NCBI GenBank assembly: GCA_031283915.1
Contig: JAITAY010000351.1
Location: 1-11,024 of the forward strand
DNA: 11,024 nt
DNA from: Tannerella sp.
Lineage (GTDB): Bacteria > Bacteroidota > Bacteroidia > Bacteroidales > Tannerellaceae
Direction: 5' to 3'
The notes beneath the pieces were generated by a model. It worked only from the letters and a program-made list of their open reading frames with translations. It ran no database searches and was not told the origin of the DNA. The position numbers were made by a program, and so were the translations under genes. This document shows, in pieces, positions 1 through 6,057 of the stretch (position 1 is its first letter; the number at the start of each line of letters is the position of its first letter).

Positions 1-165
1 CACCAACGCTGGCAGTCGACACACACTAACGCTGGCAGTCGACACACACCAACGCTGGCAGTCGACACACACCAACGCTGGCAGTCGACACACACCAACG
101 CTGGCAGCCGACAGGCACCAACGCTGTAACCTGGCAGGCCTTAACGCTGTGGCCTGTCAAGCTTC
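1..165. repeat. 23-bp tandem repeat array, cut by the left window edge
   Basis: The word AACGCTG recurs exactly every 23 bases, starting at 5, 28, 51, 74, 97, 120 and 143. The first four units are almost identical (AACGCTGGCAGTCGACACAC plus three bases). The fifth has a few changes, and the last two keep only AACGCTG and scattered bases, so the array decays toward the yccF gene. Each good unit holds a GTCGAC palindrome. The period is not a multiple of three and no gene covers the array, so it is not a coding repeat. There are no unique spacers, so it is not CRISPR. It starts before base 1, so total copy number is unknown. The two decayed units also form an imperfect inverted repeat (CAGGCC at 135-140 with GGCCTG at 151-156). 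Function is unknown. Confidence 0.9.
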
Positions 166-185
166 CAGCCTTTTTCGTTTCCCGG

Positions 186-210
186 AAAAATCATGCCGCG
201 CGGAGCATGA
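186..210 (-). terminator. Rho-independent terminator of the namZ-M23-yccF operon
   Basis: Read on the minus strand, TCATGC and GCATGA form a 6-bp stem around an 8-base GC-rich loop (191-210), followed at once by a run of five T (186-190). It lies about 30 bases past the yccF stop codon, the expected place for the end of the leftward operon. The stem is short, so termination strength is uncertain. Confidence 0.6.
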
Positions 211-239
211 AAGAGGCGCACGCTGCACCTCTTGGAAGG

Positions 240-614
240 TCAGGCGCTTACGATCTGTTTGCCGAAGGGCGTCAGCGCCAGTCCGGCCATTTTGAAATGC
301 TGTTTCCCGAAGGGAATGCCGATAAGGGTGATGCACAGGAGTATTCCGAAAAACAGGTGGGTCAGGCAGATGGGCAGTCCCCCCAGTACGATCCACAAGA
401 TGTTCATGAGGATGGACAGGCAACCGGAAGAACCGCCGCTGTCGACGACTTTACTGCCGAATGGCCATAACGCCAGCAGACCCAGTTTCAGGGTCTGTAT
501 GCCGAACGGAATGCCGATAATCGTAATCATCAGACACAGACTTAACACCACATATTCGATGGAGACGATGAGTCCACCCAAAAGAAGCCAGAGGATATTT
601 CCCGGGATTTTCAT
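240..614 (-). CDS. yccF: YccF-family inner membrane protein
   Basis: A 124-residue, very hydrophobic protein made of two related halves 65 residues apart. Half one has NILW (7-10), IGIPFG (33-38) and LALWPFG (47-53). Half two has NILW (71-74), IGIPFG (98-103) and LALTPFG (112-118). This duplicated pattern is the hallmark of the YccF domain (inner membrane component domain, found twice per protein). The protein should sit in the cytoplasmic membrane; no biochemical function is established for the family. A glycine/serine-rich linker (about 58-64) joins the halves. The ATG lies 12 bases after the M23 peptidase stop, so it is the last gene of a three-gene leftward operon and is followed by a hairpin terminator. 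Linkage to cell-wall enzymes suggests an envelope role, but that is inference. Confidence 0.9.
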   Translation of the reverse strand: MKIPGNILWLLLGGLIVSIEYVVLSLCLMITIIGIPFGIQTLKLGLLALWPFGSKVVDSGGSSGCLSILMNILWIVLGGLPICLTHLFFGILLCITLIGIPFGKQHFKMAGLALTPFGKQIVSA

Positions 615-626
615 GTTCTTTACTTA

Positions 627-1922
627 TTATATAAATGGAATGGAATCGCAGGGTTGCGATTCGTTGAATTTTTGAATAATCTGCTGTTTGACACGTTCGA
701 AACTGTCCCTCAGTTCCGCCTTGACGGGATAGGCCGGCGGGGATTCCATCTTCAGCGGATTGATGGGTGTTCCGTTTCGGTAGACCCGGAAATCGAGATG
801 CGGCCCGGTCGAAAGACCGGTCGAACCTACGTAACCGATCACGTCGCCCTGCCGGACGTGCCGGCCAACGCTCAATCCTCCGGCAAATCCGCGCAGATGC
901 ATGTAACTTGTGGCATAGATGGAATTATGCTGTATCTTCACGTAATTCCCGCCGCCGCCTTCCTGGAAGCCTTTGGCGATGACCTTGCCGTCGCCGATGG
1001 TTTTGACGGGTGTTCCGCTCGGCGCGGCATAGTCTACGCCATGATGTGCCCGGTAATATTTCAGCACCGGATGGAAGCGGCTGTTGGTGAAGTGGGACGT
1101 GATACGGAAGAAGTCCAGCGGCGCTTTCAGGAAGGCGCTCCGGAGACTTTTGCCCTCGGCGTCGAAAAATTCCGGAAGACTGTCCTGCGTAAAGGGAATG
1201 GCCATGAACGTACGTCCCTGGTGGATGAACATGGCGGCGTCTACGGACAGTTTCAGCGAAACCGTATCGTCGATAAGGGATTCCGTGTAAAACACGCGGA
1301 ACGAATCCGTCGGCTGAAGCTCGAAGAAATCAATCTGCCAGGCAAAAATATCCGACAGGTGGATGGCCAGCAGGGGGTCAATCCCCTGTGTTTTCATGGC
1401 CTTCCACAGCGACGTTTGAACGGAGCCTTCCATATACTGCTGCTGCTCTTTGATCTCCTTCCGGTACAGGCGTGCACGGATGGAATCGCCCGTCAAATCA
1501 ACAATTACGTGATCCGTCCGTGAACGGGCGAAAACGAGGCCGGCCACCTGCGGGAGCGTGTCCCGCGTGGTCAGGACGTGATAAGGCAGTCCTTCATACA
1601 GTTTTTTAGGGTCAAGCAGGGAATCCACCGCCTGCAGGATTTCGCTTCCGCGGGAGAGGTTCAAGCCGGAAAGGAGAAGCGACAGGTTGTCTCCCCTGCG
1701 AATCCTGTATTCGGCGACATCTAAGGCATCCACACAAATATCCAAAAAGTAGGCCGACGTGTCAACCATGACGGAATCCGGCGTCTCCCGAGGTGCTCCG
1801 GCGCCGGATTTCCCGGGCTGGCACGAACAGATCCACCCGGCCACGGCCAACAGTCCGCCGGCAACAAACAGTTGCCGGAAAACCACTCGCTTCTCTTGAC
1901 AAGATTTCTTCAGGCTCCCCAT
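627..1922 (-). CDS. M23 family metallopeptidase, probable lipoprotein
   Basis: A likely cell-wall hydrolase of the LytM/M23 family, which cuts peptide cross-links in peptidoglycan. With the ATG at 1922 it has 431 residues: a basic N-terminus, a hydrophobic segment, and a lipobox-like ICS-Cys34 suggesting lipid anchoring. Next come a LysM/OapA-like region (about 72-116, with RIRRGDNL), a linking domain, and the M23 domain (about 275-390). Visible catalytic positions are His293 and Asp297 (HxxxD zinc ligands), His342 in YMHL and His375 in GPHLDF. The usual HxH is HxD here, so Asp377 stands where a zinc-binding His is expected. An in-frame TTG at 1940, overlapping the DUF1343 stop, would add six residues. 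I prefer the ATG because an A-rich GAAAAAG precedes it. It is the middle gene of the leftward operon. Family assignment is firm; activity is less so because of the substitution. Confidence 0.9.
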   Translation of the reverse strand: MGSLKKSCQEKRVVFRQLFVAGGLLAVAGWICSCQPGKSGAGAPRETPDSVMVDTSAYFLDICVDALDVAEYRIRRGDNLSLLLSGLNLSRGSEILQAVDSLLDPKKLYEGLPYHVLTTRDTLPQVAGLVFARSRTDHVIVDLTGDSIRARLYRKEIKEQQQYMEGSVQTSLWKAMKTQGIDPLLAIHLSDIFAWQIDFFELQPTDSFRVFYTESLIDDTVSLKLSVDAAMFIHQGRTFMAIPFTQDSLPEFFDAEGKSLRSAFLKAPLDFFRITSHFTNSRFHPVLKYYRAHHGVDYAAPSGTPVKTIGDGKVIAKGFQEGGGGNYVKIQHNSIYATSYMHLRGFAGGLSVGRHVRQGDVIGYVGSTGLSTGPHLDFRVYRNGTPINPLKMESPPAYPVKAELRDSFERVKQQIIQKFNESQPCDSIPFI

Positions 1923-1936
1923 AAATGCTTTTTCAT

Positions 1937-3148
1937 TCAATGGCTGACCCTCCCTGTTTCGTAATCCGGATATAACAAATATTTCCGGCGCAGTTCCCGG
2001 TAGCGTTCCAGGTCGGGTTGCCAGGCGGCGCGTATTTCCTTTTCGGTATATTCGGACACAATCTGCATTCTTAACTCTTTGCTTCCGGCCAACAAGTCAA
2101 ACCACTGGGCACGGGTAAAGAACTGTTTGCCGTTCTTTCCCAGACGGCTGTAAAAGTCCAGGAGGAAATGCAGGCTCAATCCGCCCGGGAAAGGGTCTTT
2201 GCGCAAATCCATGCCGTAACAGGTCTTGTTCTTGTGCAGGGGGTCGCTGTCGAGGCCGGCAATCGGGGCCGGCGTAAAGGTGAAATCCCCGGCTTCGGGA
2301 TTCGGATAGCCCAGCGCCTGAAAGGGGAAACAGGTCCCGCGTCCCACGCTGACGCCCGTCCCTTCGAACAGACAGAGGGAGGGATACAAGCGGACGGCCT
2401 GTTCGTTCGGGAGGTTGGGCGATGGCTTGACCGGCAACGGGTAAGGATCGCCGTGACGCCAGTTTTCCATTCGGATGACGGTGAGCGGACAGCGTCGCCC
2501 GTCCCGCAGCCAGCCTTCTCCATTGATCATCATCGCCAGTTCGCCGACGGTCAGCCCGTGTAATACCGGAACAGGATGAATGCCGACAAACGATCGGTAT
2601 CCCGGTTTCCGGACCGGCCCGTCAACGTAATCGTTCGGATTGGGGCGATCCAGTACGACGAAGGCGATCCCCTGTTCGGCACAGGCTTCCATGAGGTAAT
2701 GCATCGTGCTGATGTAAGTATAAAATCGTGCGCCGACATCCTGCATGTCGAAGACAATCACATCCAAACCGGACAGCTCTGCCGCCGTCGGTTTAAAATG
2801 TTTGCCGTACAGCGAAATGACCGGAATGCCGGTTTGTGCATCAAGATGGTTTTTCACACGTGCGCCGGCATCTTCCATTCCACGGAAACCATGTTCGGGT
2901 GCAAATATCTGCTTTACTTCCACCCCCTGTGCCAGTAAGGCATCCAGCAGGTGGGTCTTTGTCCGCACAAGTATGGAAGTTGGATTGACCGCCAGTCCCA
3001 CCCGTTTTCCGCCCGTCAGCGCGAGGAGACTGTCCATGCGTTCCGCTCCCACGATCACATCGTTATGAGCCTGTGCCCCCGTCGTAAGTAAAAACAACCG
3101 GAGTGCAAAGACCAAAAATGTGGAGATTGTTTGTATGTTCATCGTCAT
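1937..3148 (-). CDS. namZ: DUF1343 / NamZ-like exo-beta-N-acetylmuramidase
   Basis: A 403-residue exported protein of the DUF1343 family (YbbC/NamZ, glycoside hydrolase family 171). Characterised members from Bacillus subtilis and Tannerella forsythia remove single MurNAc residues from the non-reducing end of peptidoglycan fragments, feeding wall recycling. Seen here: a signal peptide with likely cleavage after AQA (about residue 27); the conserved APEHGFRG motif (83-90), whose Glu85 is a candidate catalytic residue; DMQDVGARFYTY (134-145); DRPNP (167-171); PSPNLP (242-247); and EGTGVSVGRGT (262-272). The length fits a complete member. The start has two ATGs two codons apart (3148 and 3142). 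It heads the leftward operon and is divergent from dacB. A promoter-like sequence lies just upstream. The family call is firm; MurNAc-releasing activity is inferred from homologues. Confidence 0.9.
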   Translation of the reverse strand: MTMNIQTISTFLVFALRLFLLTTGAQAHNDVIVGAERMDSLLALTGGKRVGLAVNPTSILVRTKTHLLDALLAQGVEVKQIFAPEHGFRGMEDAGARVKNHLDAQTGIPVISLYGKHFKPTAAELSGLDVIVFDMQDVGARFYTYISTMHYLMEACAEQGIAFVVLDRPNPNDYVDGPVRKPGYRSFVGIHPVPVLHGLTVGELAMMINGEGWLRDGRRCPLTVIRMENWRHGDPYPLPVKPSPNLPNEQAVRLYPSLCLFEGTGVSVGRGTCFPFQALGYPNPEAGDFTFTPAPIAGLDSDPLHKNKTCYGMDLRKDPFPGGLSLHFLLDFYSRLGKNGKQFFTRAQWFDLLAGSKELRMQIVSEYTEKEIRAAWQPDLERYRELRRKYLLYPDYETGRVSH

Positions 3149-3149
3149 T

Positions 3150-3164
3150 GCCCTTTTTCAGGGC
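3150..3164 (-). promoter_or_regulatory. Small hairpin over the namZ ribosome-binding region
   Basis: On the minus strand GCCCT and AGGGC form a 5-bp stem with a GAAAA loop, ending one base before the ATG of the DUF1343 gene. The right arm contains the purine-rich AAAAAGGG that could serve as ribosome-binding site. If transcribed whole, the hairpin could mask translation initiation. The predicted transcription start lies near the outer arm, so the hairpin may be only partly in the mRNA. Confidence 0.3.
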
Positions 3165-3165
3165 G

Positions 3166-3195
3166 TAAATATACGGGAAATTGTTCTTATGGCAA
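3166..3195 (-). promoter_or_regulatory. Predicted Bacteroidetes-type promoter for namZ operon
   Basis: On the minus strand a TTG (3195-3193, within TTTTTG) is followed after 19 bases by TATATTTA (3173-3166). This differs by one base from the Bacteroidetes -7 consensus TAnnTTTG, and the spacing matches the usual -33/-7 arrangement. Transcription would start near 3160, giving a very short leader before the ATG at 3148. It would drive the DUF1343-M23-yccF operon. Based on consensus match only. Confidence 0.5.
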
Positions 3196-3216
3196 AAAGA
3201 GCTGTTTTCCCGGTTA

Positions 3217-3237
3217 AATCTTTTTTTGAGGCGCTAT
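3217..3237. repeat. 21-bp repeat, copy 1 (second copy at 10633)
   Basis: AATC, seven T, then GAGGCGCTAT. Exactly the same 21 bases occur at 10633-10653 in the same orientation, 7.4 kb away and also in non-coding DNA. The flanks differ. Role unknown; it lies between the two divergent promoters. Confidence 0.75.
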
Positions 3238-3276
3238 GAAGAAATCCGCGCGTGGGGATTCTGTGCGGAGAAATTG

Positions 3277-3296
3277 AAAATTATCCTGTAATTTTG
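3277..3296 (+). promoter_or_regulatory. Predicted dacB -7 promoter box within a dyad
   Basis: TAATTTTG (3289-3296) matches the Bacteroidetes -7 consensus TAnnTTTG and lies 35 bases before the dacB ATG. No clear TTTG -33 element is seen at the usual distance. The box forms the right arm of a perfect inverted repeat: AAAATTA (3277-3283), 5-base spacer, TAATTTT (3289-3295). The dyad could be a repressor site or a chance feature of AT-rich promoter DNA. Confidence 0.5.
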
Positions 3297-3330
3297 CCCC
3301 CTGATTCAATCAATCCGAATTAGTGTAATT

Positions 3331-4818
3331 ATGAAGCAGCTTTTTTTATCGCAAATTCAGTCCTTCTATGGCCGGAAAGGGGCTTTTGGGTGTTTATTGA
3401 TTTTCAGCCTGCACGTGCAGGCGCAGATGCCGGTTCCGTTAAAACGTTTTCTCGAAAAGCCTTCGTTAAAAGGCGCTTCGGTTTCCTTTATGGTCAAGGA
3501 GGTGACAAGCGGTCAGACACTTTACCATTTCGATGCCGATCGCGAACTGACACCGGCTTCGGTGCTGAAAACCGTCACGACGGCTTCTGCGCTGGCCATC
3601 CTGGGCGAAGATTTCCGTTTTGAAACATCTCTCCTCTACGACGGCGAAGTTCGTGACGGGGTCTTGAACGGAAACCTGTATATCTACGGCACCGGCGATC
3701 CAACCCTCAATTCCTCCGAACTGCACACGGAAAAGGACAGCCTGCTTGCCGTGTGGACTGCGGCAGTGAAGGCCGCCGGTATCCGTAAAATCGCCGGACA
3801 CGTCATTGCCGACGAAAGCCTTTTCGATACGGAAGGCGTCTCCATGAAATGGATGCGTGAAGATTTGGGGAATTATTACGGACAGGGAAGTTACGGGCTG
3901 AACATATTCGACAATCAATATGCACTGTATCTGGAAACGGGTACGGAAGGGACTTCTCCCTCCATTTCCCACTGTGAACCGGCCATGCCTTTCCTGGTAT
4001 TCCACAATTACCTGAAAACGGCGCCCGTTTCGACAGACAGTTGCTACATCACCGGATTTCCTTTTTCGAACGAACGCTATTTGTATGGCGTTGTACCCGA
4101 GCGGCACAGCCGAATCAAGCTCAAGGGCGATATTCCCGAACCCAGCCTGTTTCTGGCGCAATATTTCAACAAATACCTCATTAAAAACGGGATCGAAACC
4201 AAAAAGGAACCGTCCTGCTACCGCATCTTGCGGGAATCCGGCCAGTGGCCGAACGCCGAACGAAAGAAATTGATTACAACCAGTTCTCCGGCTTTGAAGG
4301 ACATCATCCGCATCACGCATTTTGCCAGTCAGAACCTCTATGCGGATGCACTGCTGAAAACCCTCGGACTGCGCTACGTGTCGGAGTCGCAGGAAGTCAT
4401 TTCTTCTTTTGAAAAAGGCGTCCGGGTAATCCGAAACTATTGGCACAAAAAAGGACTGAACACGGCTTCCCTGTGGATGTATGACGGCAGCGGGCTGGCT
4501 TCCAGCAACAAGGTGACGGCTCGGTTTTTATGTGATTTATATGCCTTCATGGCCACTCGCCCGGAAGTATCGGAAACGTTCCTCCGGTCACTGCCGCAAG
4601 CCGGCCTGGAAGGTACCGTCCGTACGATGCTCAAAGGGTCGGCGTTGCAGGGCAAGGTTCGCCTGAAAAGCGGAAGCATGAGCCGCGTCCGGTGTTACGG
4701 CGGTTACATCGTCAAGGACAAAAAACAATATGCCGTAGCCATTTTAATCAACCAGTTTTCAGGTAAAAACAACCTGATGAAAACAAGTGTGGAAGAGCTG
4801 TTATTGTCGCTGTTTTGA
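3331..4818 (+). CDS. dacB: D-alanyl-D-alanine carboxypeptidase/endopeptidase, PBP4 type (S13)
   Basis: A periplasmic class C penicillin-binding protein that removes terminal D-Ala or cuts D-Ala-mDAP cross-bridges in peptidoglycan. The 495-residue product has a signal peptide (hydrophobic stretch about 19-29, likely cut after VQA). It carries all three S13 active-site motifs: SVLK (Ser77 nucleophile, Lys80), SQN (Ser333-Asn335) and KSG (446-448). YDGSGLAS (384-391) is also typical. The long insert between the first two motifs is normal for PBP4 and the length is typical. The ATG at 3331 gives a complete signal peptide, and a TAATTTTG box lies upstream. It is transcribed away from the DUF1343/M23/yccF operon, so both transcripts leave the same 182-bp region. 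No obvious terminator follows, so some read-through to the next gene is possible. Confidence 0.93.
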   Translation: MKQLFLSQIQSFYGRKGAFGCLLIFSLHVQAQMPVPLKRFLEKPSLKGASVSFMVKEVTSGQTLYHFDADRELTPASVLKTVTTASALAILGEDFRFETSLLYDGEVRDGVLNGNLYIYGTGDPTLNSSELHTEKDSLLAVWTAAVKAAGIRKIAGHVIADESLFDTEGVSMKWMREDLGNYYGQGSYGLNIFDNQYALYLETGTEGTSPSISHCEPAMPFLVFHNYLKTAPVSTDSCYITGFPFSNERYLYGVVPERHSRIKLKGDIPEPSLFLAQYFNKYLIKNGIETKKEPSCYRILRESGQWPNAERKKLITTSSPALKDIIRITHFASQNLYADALLKTLGLRYVSESQEVISSFEKGVRVIRNYWHKKGLNTASLWMYDGSGLASSNKVTARFLCDLYAFMATRPEVSETFLRSLPQAGLEGTVRTMLKGSALQGKVRLKSGSMSRVRCYGGYIVKDKKQYAVAILINQFSGKNNLMKTSVEELLLSLF

Positions 4819-4891
4819 CGTCCCGTTCAAAAAAAAACGGTTGCTCCCGGATAAAAAACGCACATTTATCTGTTTTTACACTCAAAATTGC

Positions 4892-4899
4892 TACATTTG
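4892..4899 (+). promoter_or_regulatory. Predicted -7 promoter box for the GNAT-parE-coaD-S41 run
   Basis: TACATTTG matches TAnnTTTG exactly and lies 23 bases before the ATG at 4923. At the expected distance upstream there is only TCTG (4869-4872), a weak match to the -33 TTTG element. Together with the 104-bp gap after dacB this suggests an independent start for the downstream genes. Confidence 0.5.
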
Positions 4900-4922
4900 C
4901 CATCCAAAAATCGAATAATTGC

Positions 4923-6050
4923 ATGAGTATATTCATCAAAGAAGTTACGACAAACAGGGAATTGAAACAGTTCGTCAAGTTCAACATCAACCTATACAAA
5001 AATAATCCGTACCATGTCCCCGGATTGATAAACGAGGAAATGATGACTCTCTCGCCGAAGAAAAATCCTGCCTTTGAGGTCAGCGAAGCCATTTATTTTC
5101 TTGCCTTCAGGAACAATAAAATCGTCGGGCGCATTGCCGGCATCATCAATCACAAGAGTAATAAAACGTGGCAGCAGAAGCACGCCCGTTTCGGGTTCGT
5201 CGATTTCATTGATGATGTGGAAGTGGTAGACAGGCTTTTCGAAGCCGTCGAACGCTGGGCAAAGGAAAAAGGCATGAACGCTCTCCACGGCCCGCTGGGA
5301 TTCACGGATATGGATCATGAAGGCATGTTGGTGGAAGGTTTTGACCTGACGGGCACCATGGCTACCATTTATAACTATCCGTACTATCCTCAACACATGC
5401 AGCGGATGGGATACGTAAAAGATTCGGACTGGCACGAGTTCAAAATTTACGTCCCCAAGGAAGTGCCCGAGAAACATTTCCGTATCGGCGAAATCGTCAA
5501 GGAAAAATACGGTCTTGAGATTCTCAAGTTCAGGAAACGGAAAGATATCTGGCCTTATGCCTACAAGATCTTCGAGGCCATGAACAAGGCCTACGCTCCG
5601 CTCTACGGATATACCGAACTGACGCCGAATCAAATCAAATACTACGTCAATATGTATATTCCCATGCTCCGGCTGGACTTCATTACCATCGTCCTGCGCA
5701 AGAGCGACGACGCCGTAGCCGGTTTCGGCATCACCATGCCCAACCTTTCCCATGCGCTTCGCAAAGCCAGAGGGTCGTTTTTCCCGTTCGGATTCATCCC
5801 GCTTTTGAAGACCCTTTACGGCACCCCCAAAGTGGTAGACCTCTACCTGATAGGCGTCCTTCCGGAATACCGAAACAAAGGAGTGAACGCCTTAGTGTTT
5901 AATGATTTAATTCCAAGGTATGTCAAATTGGGTGTGGAATATGCCGAAAGCAATCCCGAACTCGAAACCAACAGCGCCGTACAGGCGCAATGGGATTATT
6001 TCCAACGCGAACACCACAAGACAAGAAGAGCTTTTATTAAACATTTATGA
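4923..6050 (+). CDS. GNAT-like acyltransferase, function unknown
   Basis: A 375-residue soluble protein with no signal peptide. The C-terminal part has a GNAT-type acyl-CoA binding pattern, LIGVLPEYRNKGVNALVF (309-326), with the R-N-K-G-V turn expected to hold the CoA pyrophosphate. An N-terminal segment (about 58-77, with NNKIVGRIAGI) also looks like a GNAT core strand, so the protein may hold one long or two partial GNAT folds. The central HGPLGFTDMDHEGMLVEGFD region (122-140) is of a kind I associate with uncharacterised Bacteroidetes proteins. The acceptor substrate cannot be told. I chose the ATG at 4923; the frame stays open upstream only through a TTG at 4815, and that extension would cross the promoter box. 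The next gene starts 7 bases downstream. Confidence 0.8.
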   Translation: MSIFIKEVTTNRELKQFVKFNINLYKNNPYHVPGLINEEMMTLSPKKNPAFEVSEAIYFLAFRNNKIVGRIAGIINHKSNKTWQQKHARFGFVDFIDDVEVVDRLFEAVERWAKEKGMNALHGPLGFTDMDHEGMLVEGFDLTGTMATIYNYPYYPQHMQRMGYVKDSDWHEFKIYVPKEVPEKHFRIGEIVKEKYGLEILKFRKRKDIWPYAYKIFEAMNKAYAPLYGYTELTPNQIKYYVNMYIPMLRLDFITIVLRKSDDAVAGFGITMPNLSHALRKARGSFFPFGFIPLLKTLYGTPKVVDLYLIGVLPEYRNKGVNALVFNDLIPRYVKLGVEYAESNPELETNSAVQAQWDYFQREHHKTRRAFIKHL

Positions 6051-6057
6051 TTCGAAT

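Noticed and set aside
1..165. Possible CRISPR array at the left edge
   Set aside because: Units abut directly with no variable spacers and no cas genes are near.
3466..4446. 326-residue open frame antisense to dacB
   Set aside because: It is a shadow of the dacB coding strand, without signal, domain or start context. Similar long antisense frames over M23, parE and S41 were dismissed for the same reason.
4825..4842. CCGTT-A-rich-AACGG as a dacB terminator
   Set aside because: The stem is only 5 bp, the loop is A-rich and no T-run follows on the plus strand.
4815..4922. 36-residue N-terminal extension of the GNAT-like protein from a TTG
   Set aside because: It crosses the predicted promoter box and overlaps the dacB stop; the ATG at 4923 is better.
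5920..6057. 46-residue N-terminal extension of topoisomerase IV subunit B
   Set aside because: The extension lies wholly inside the GNAT gene; the ATG at 6058 gives the normal ParE N-terminus.
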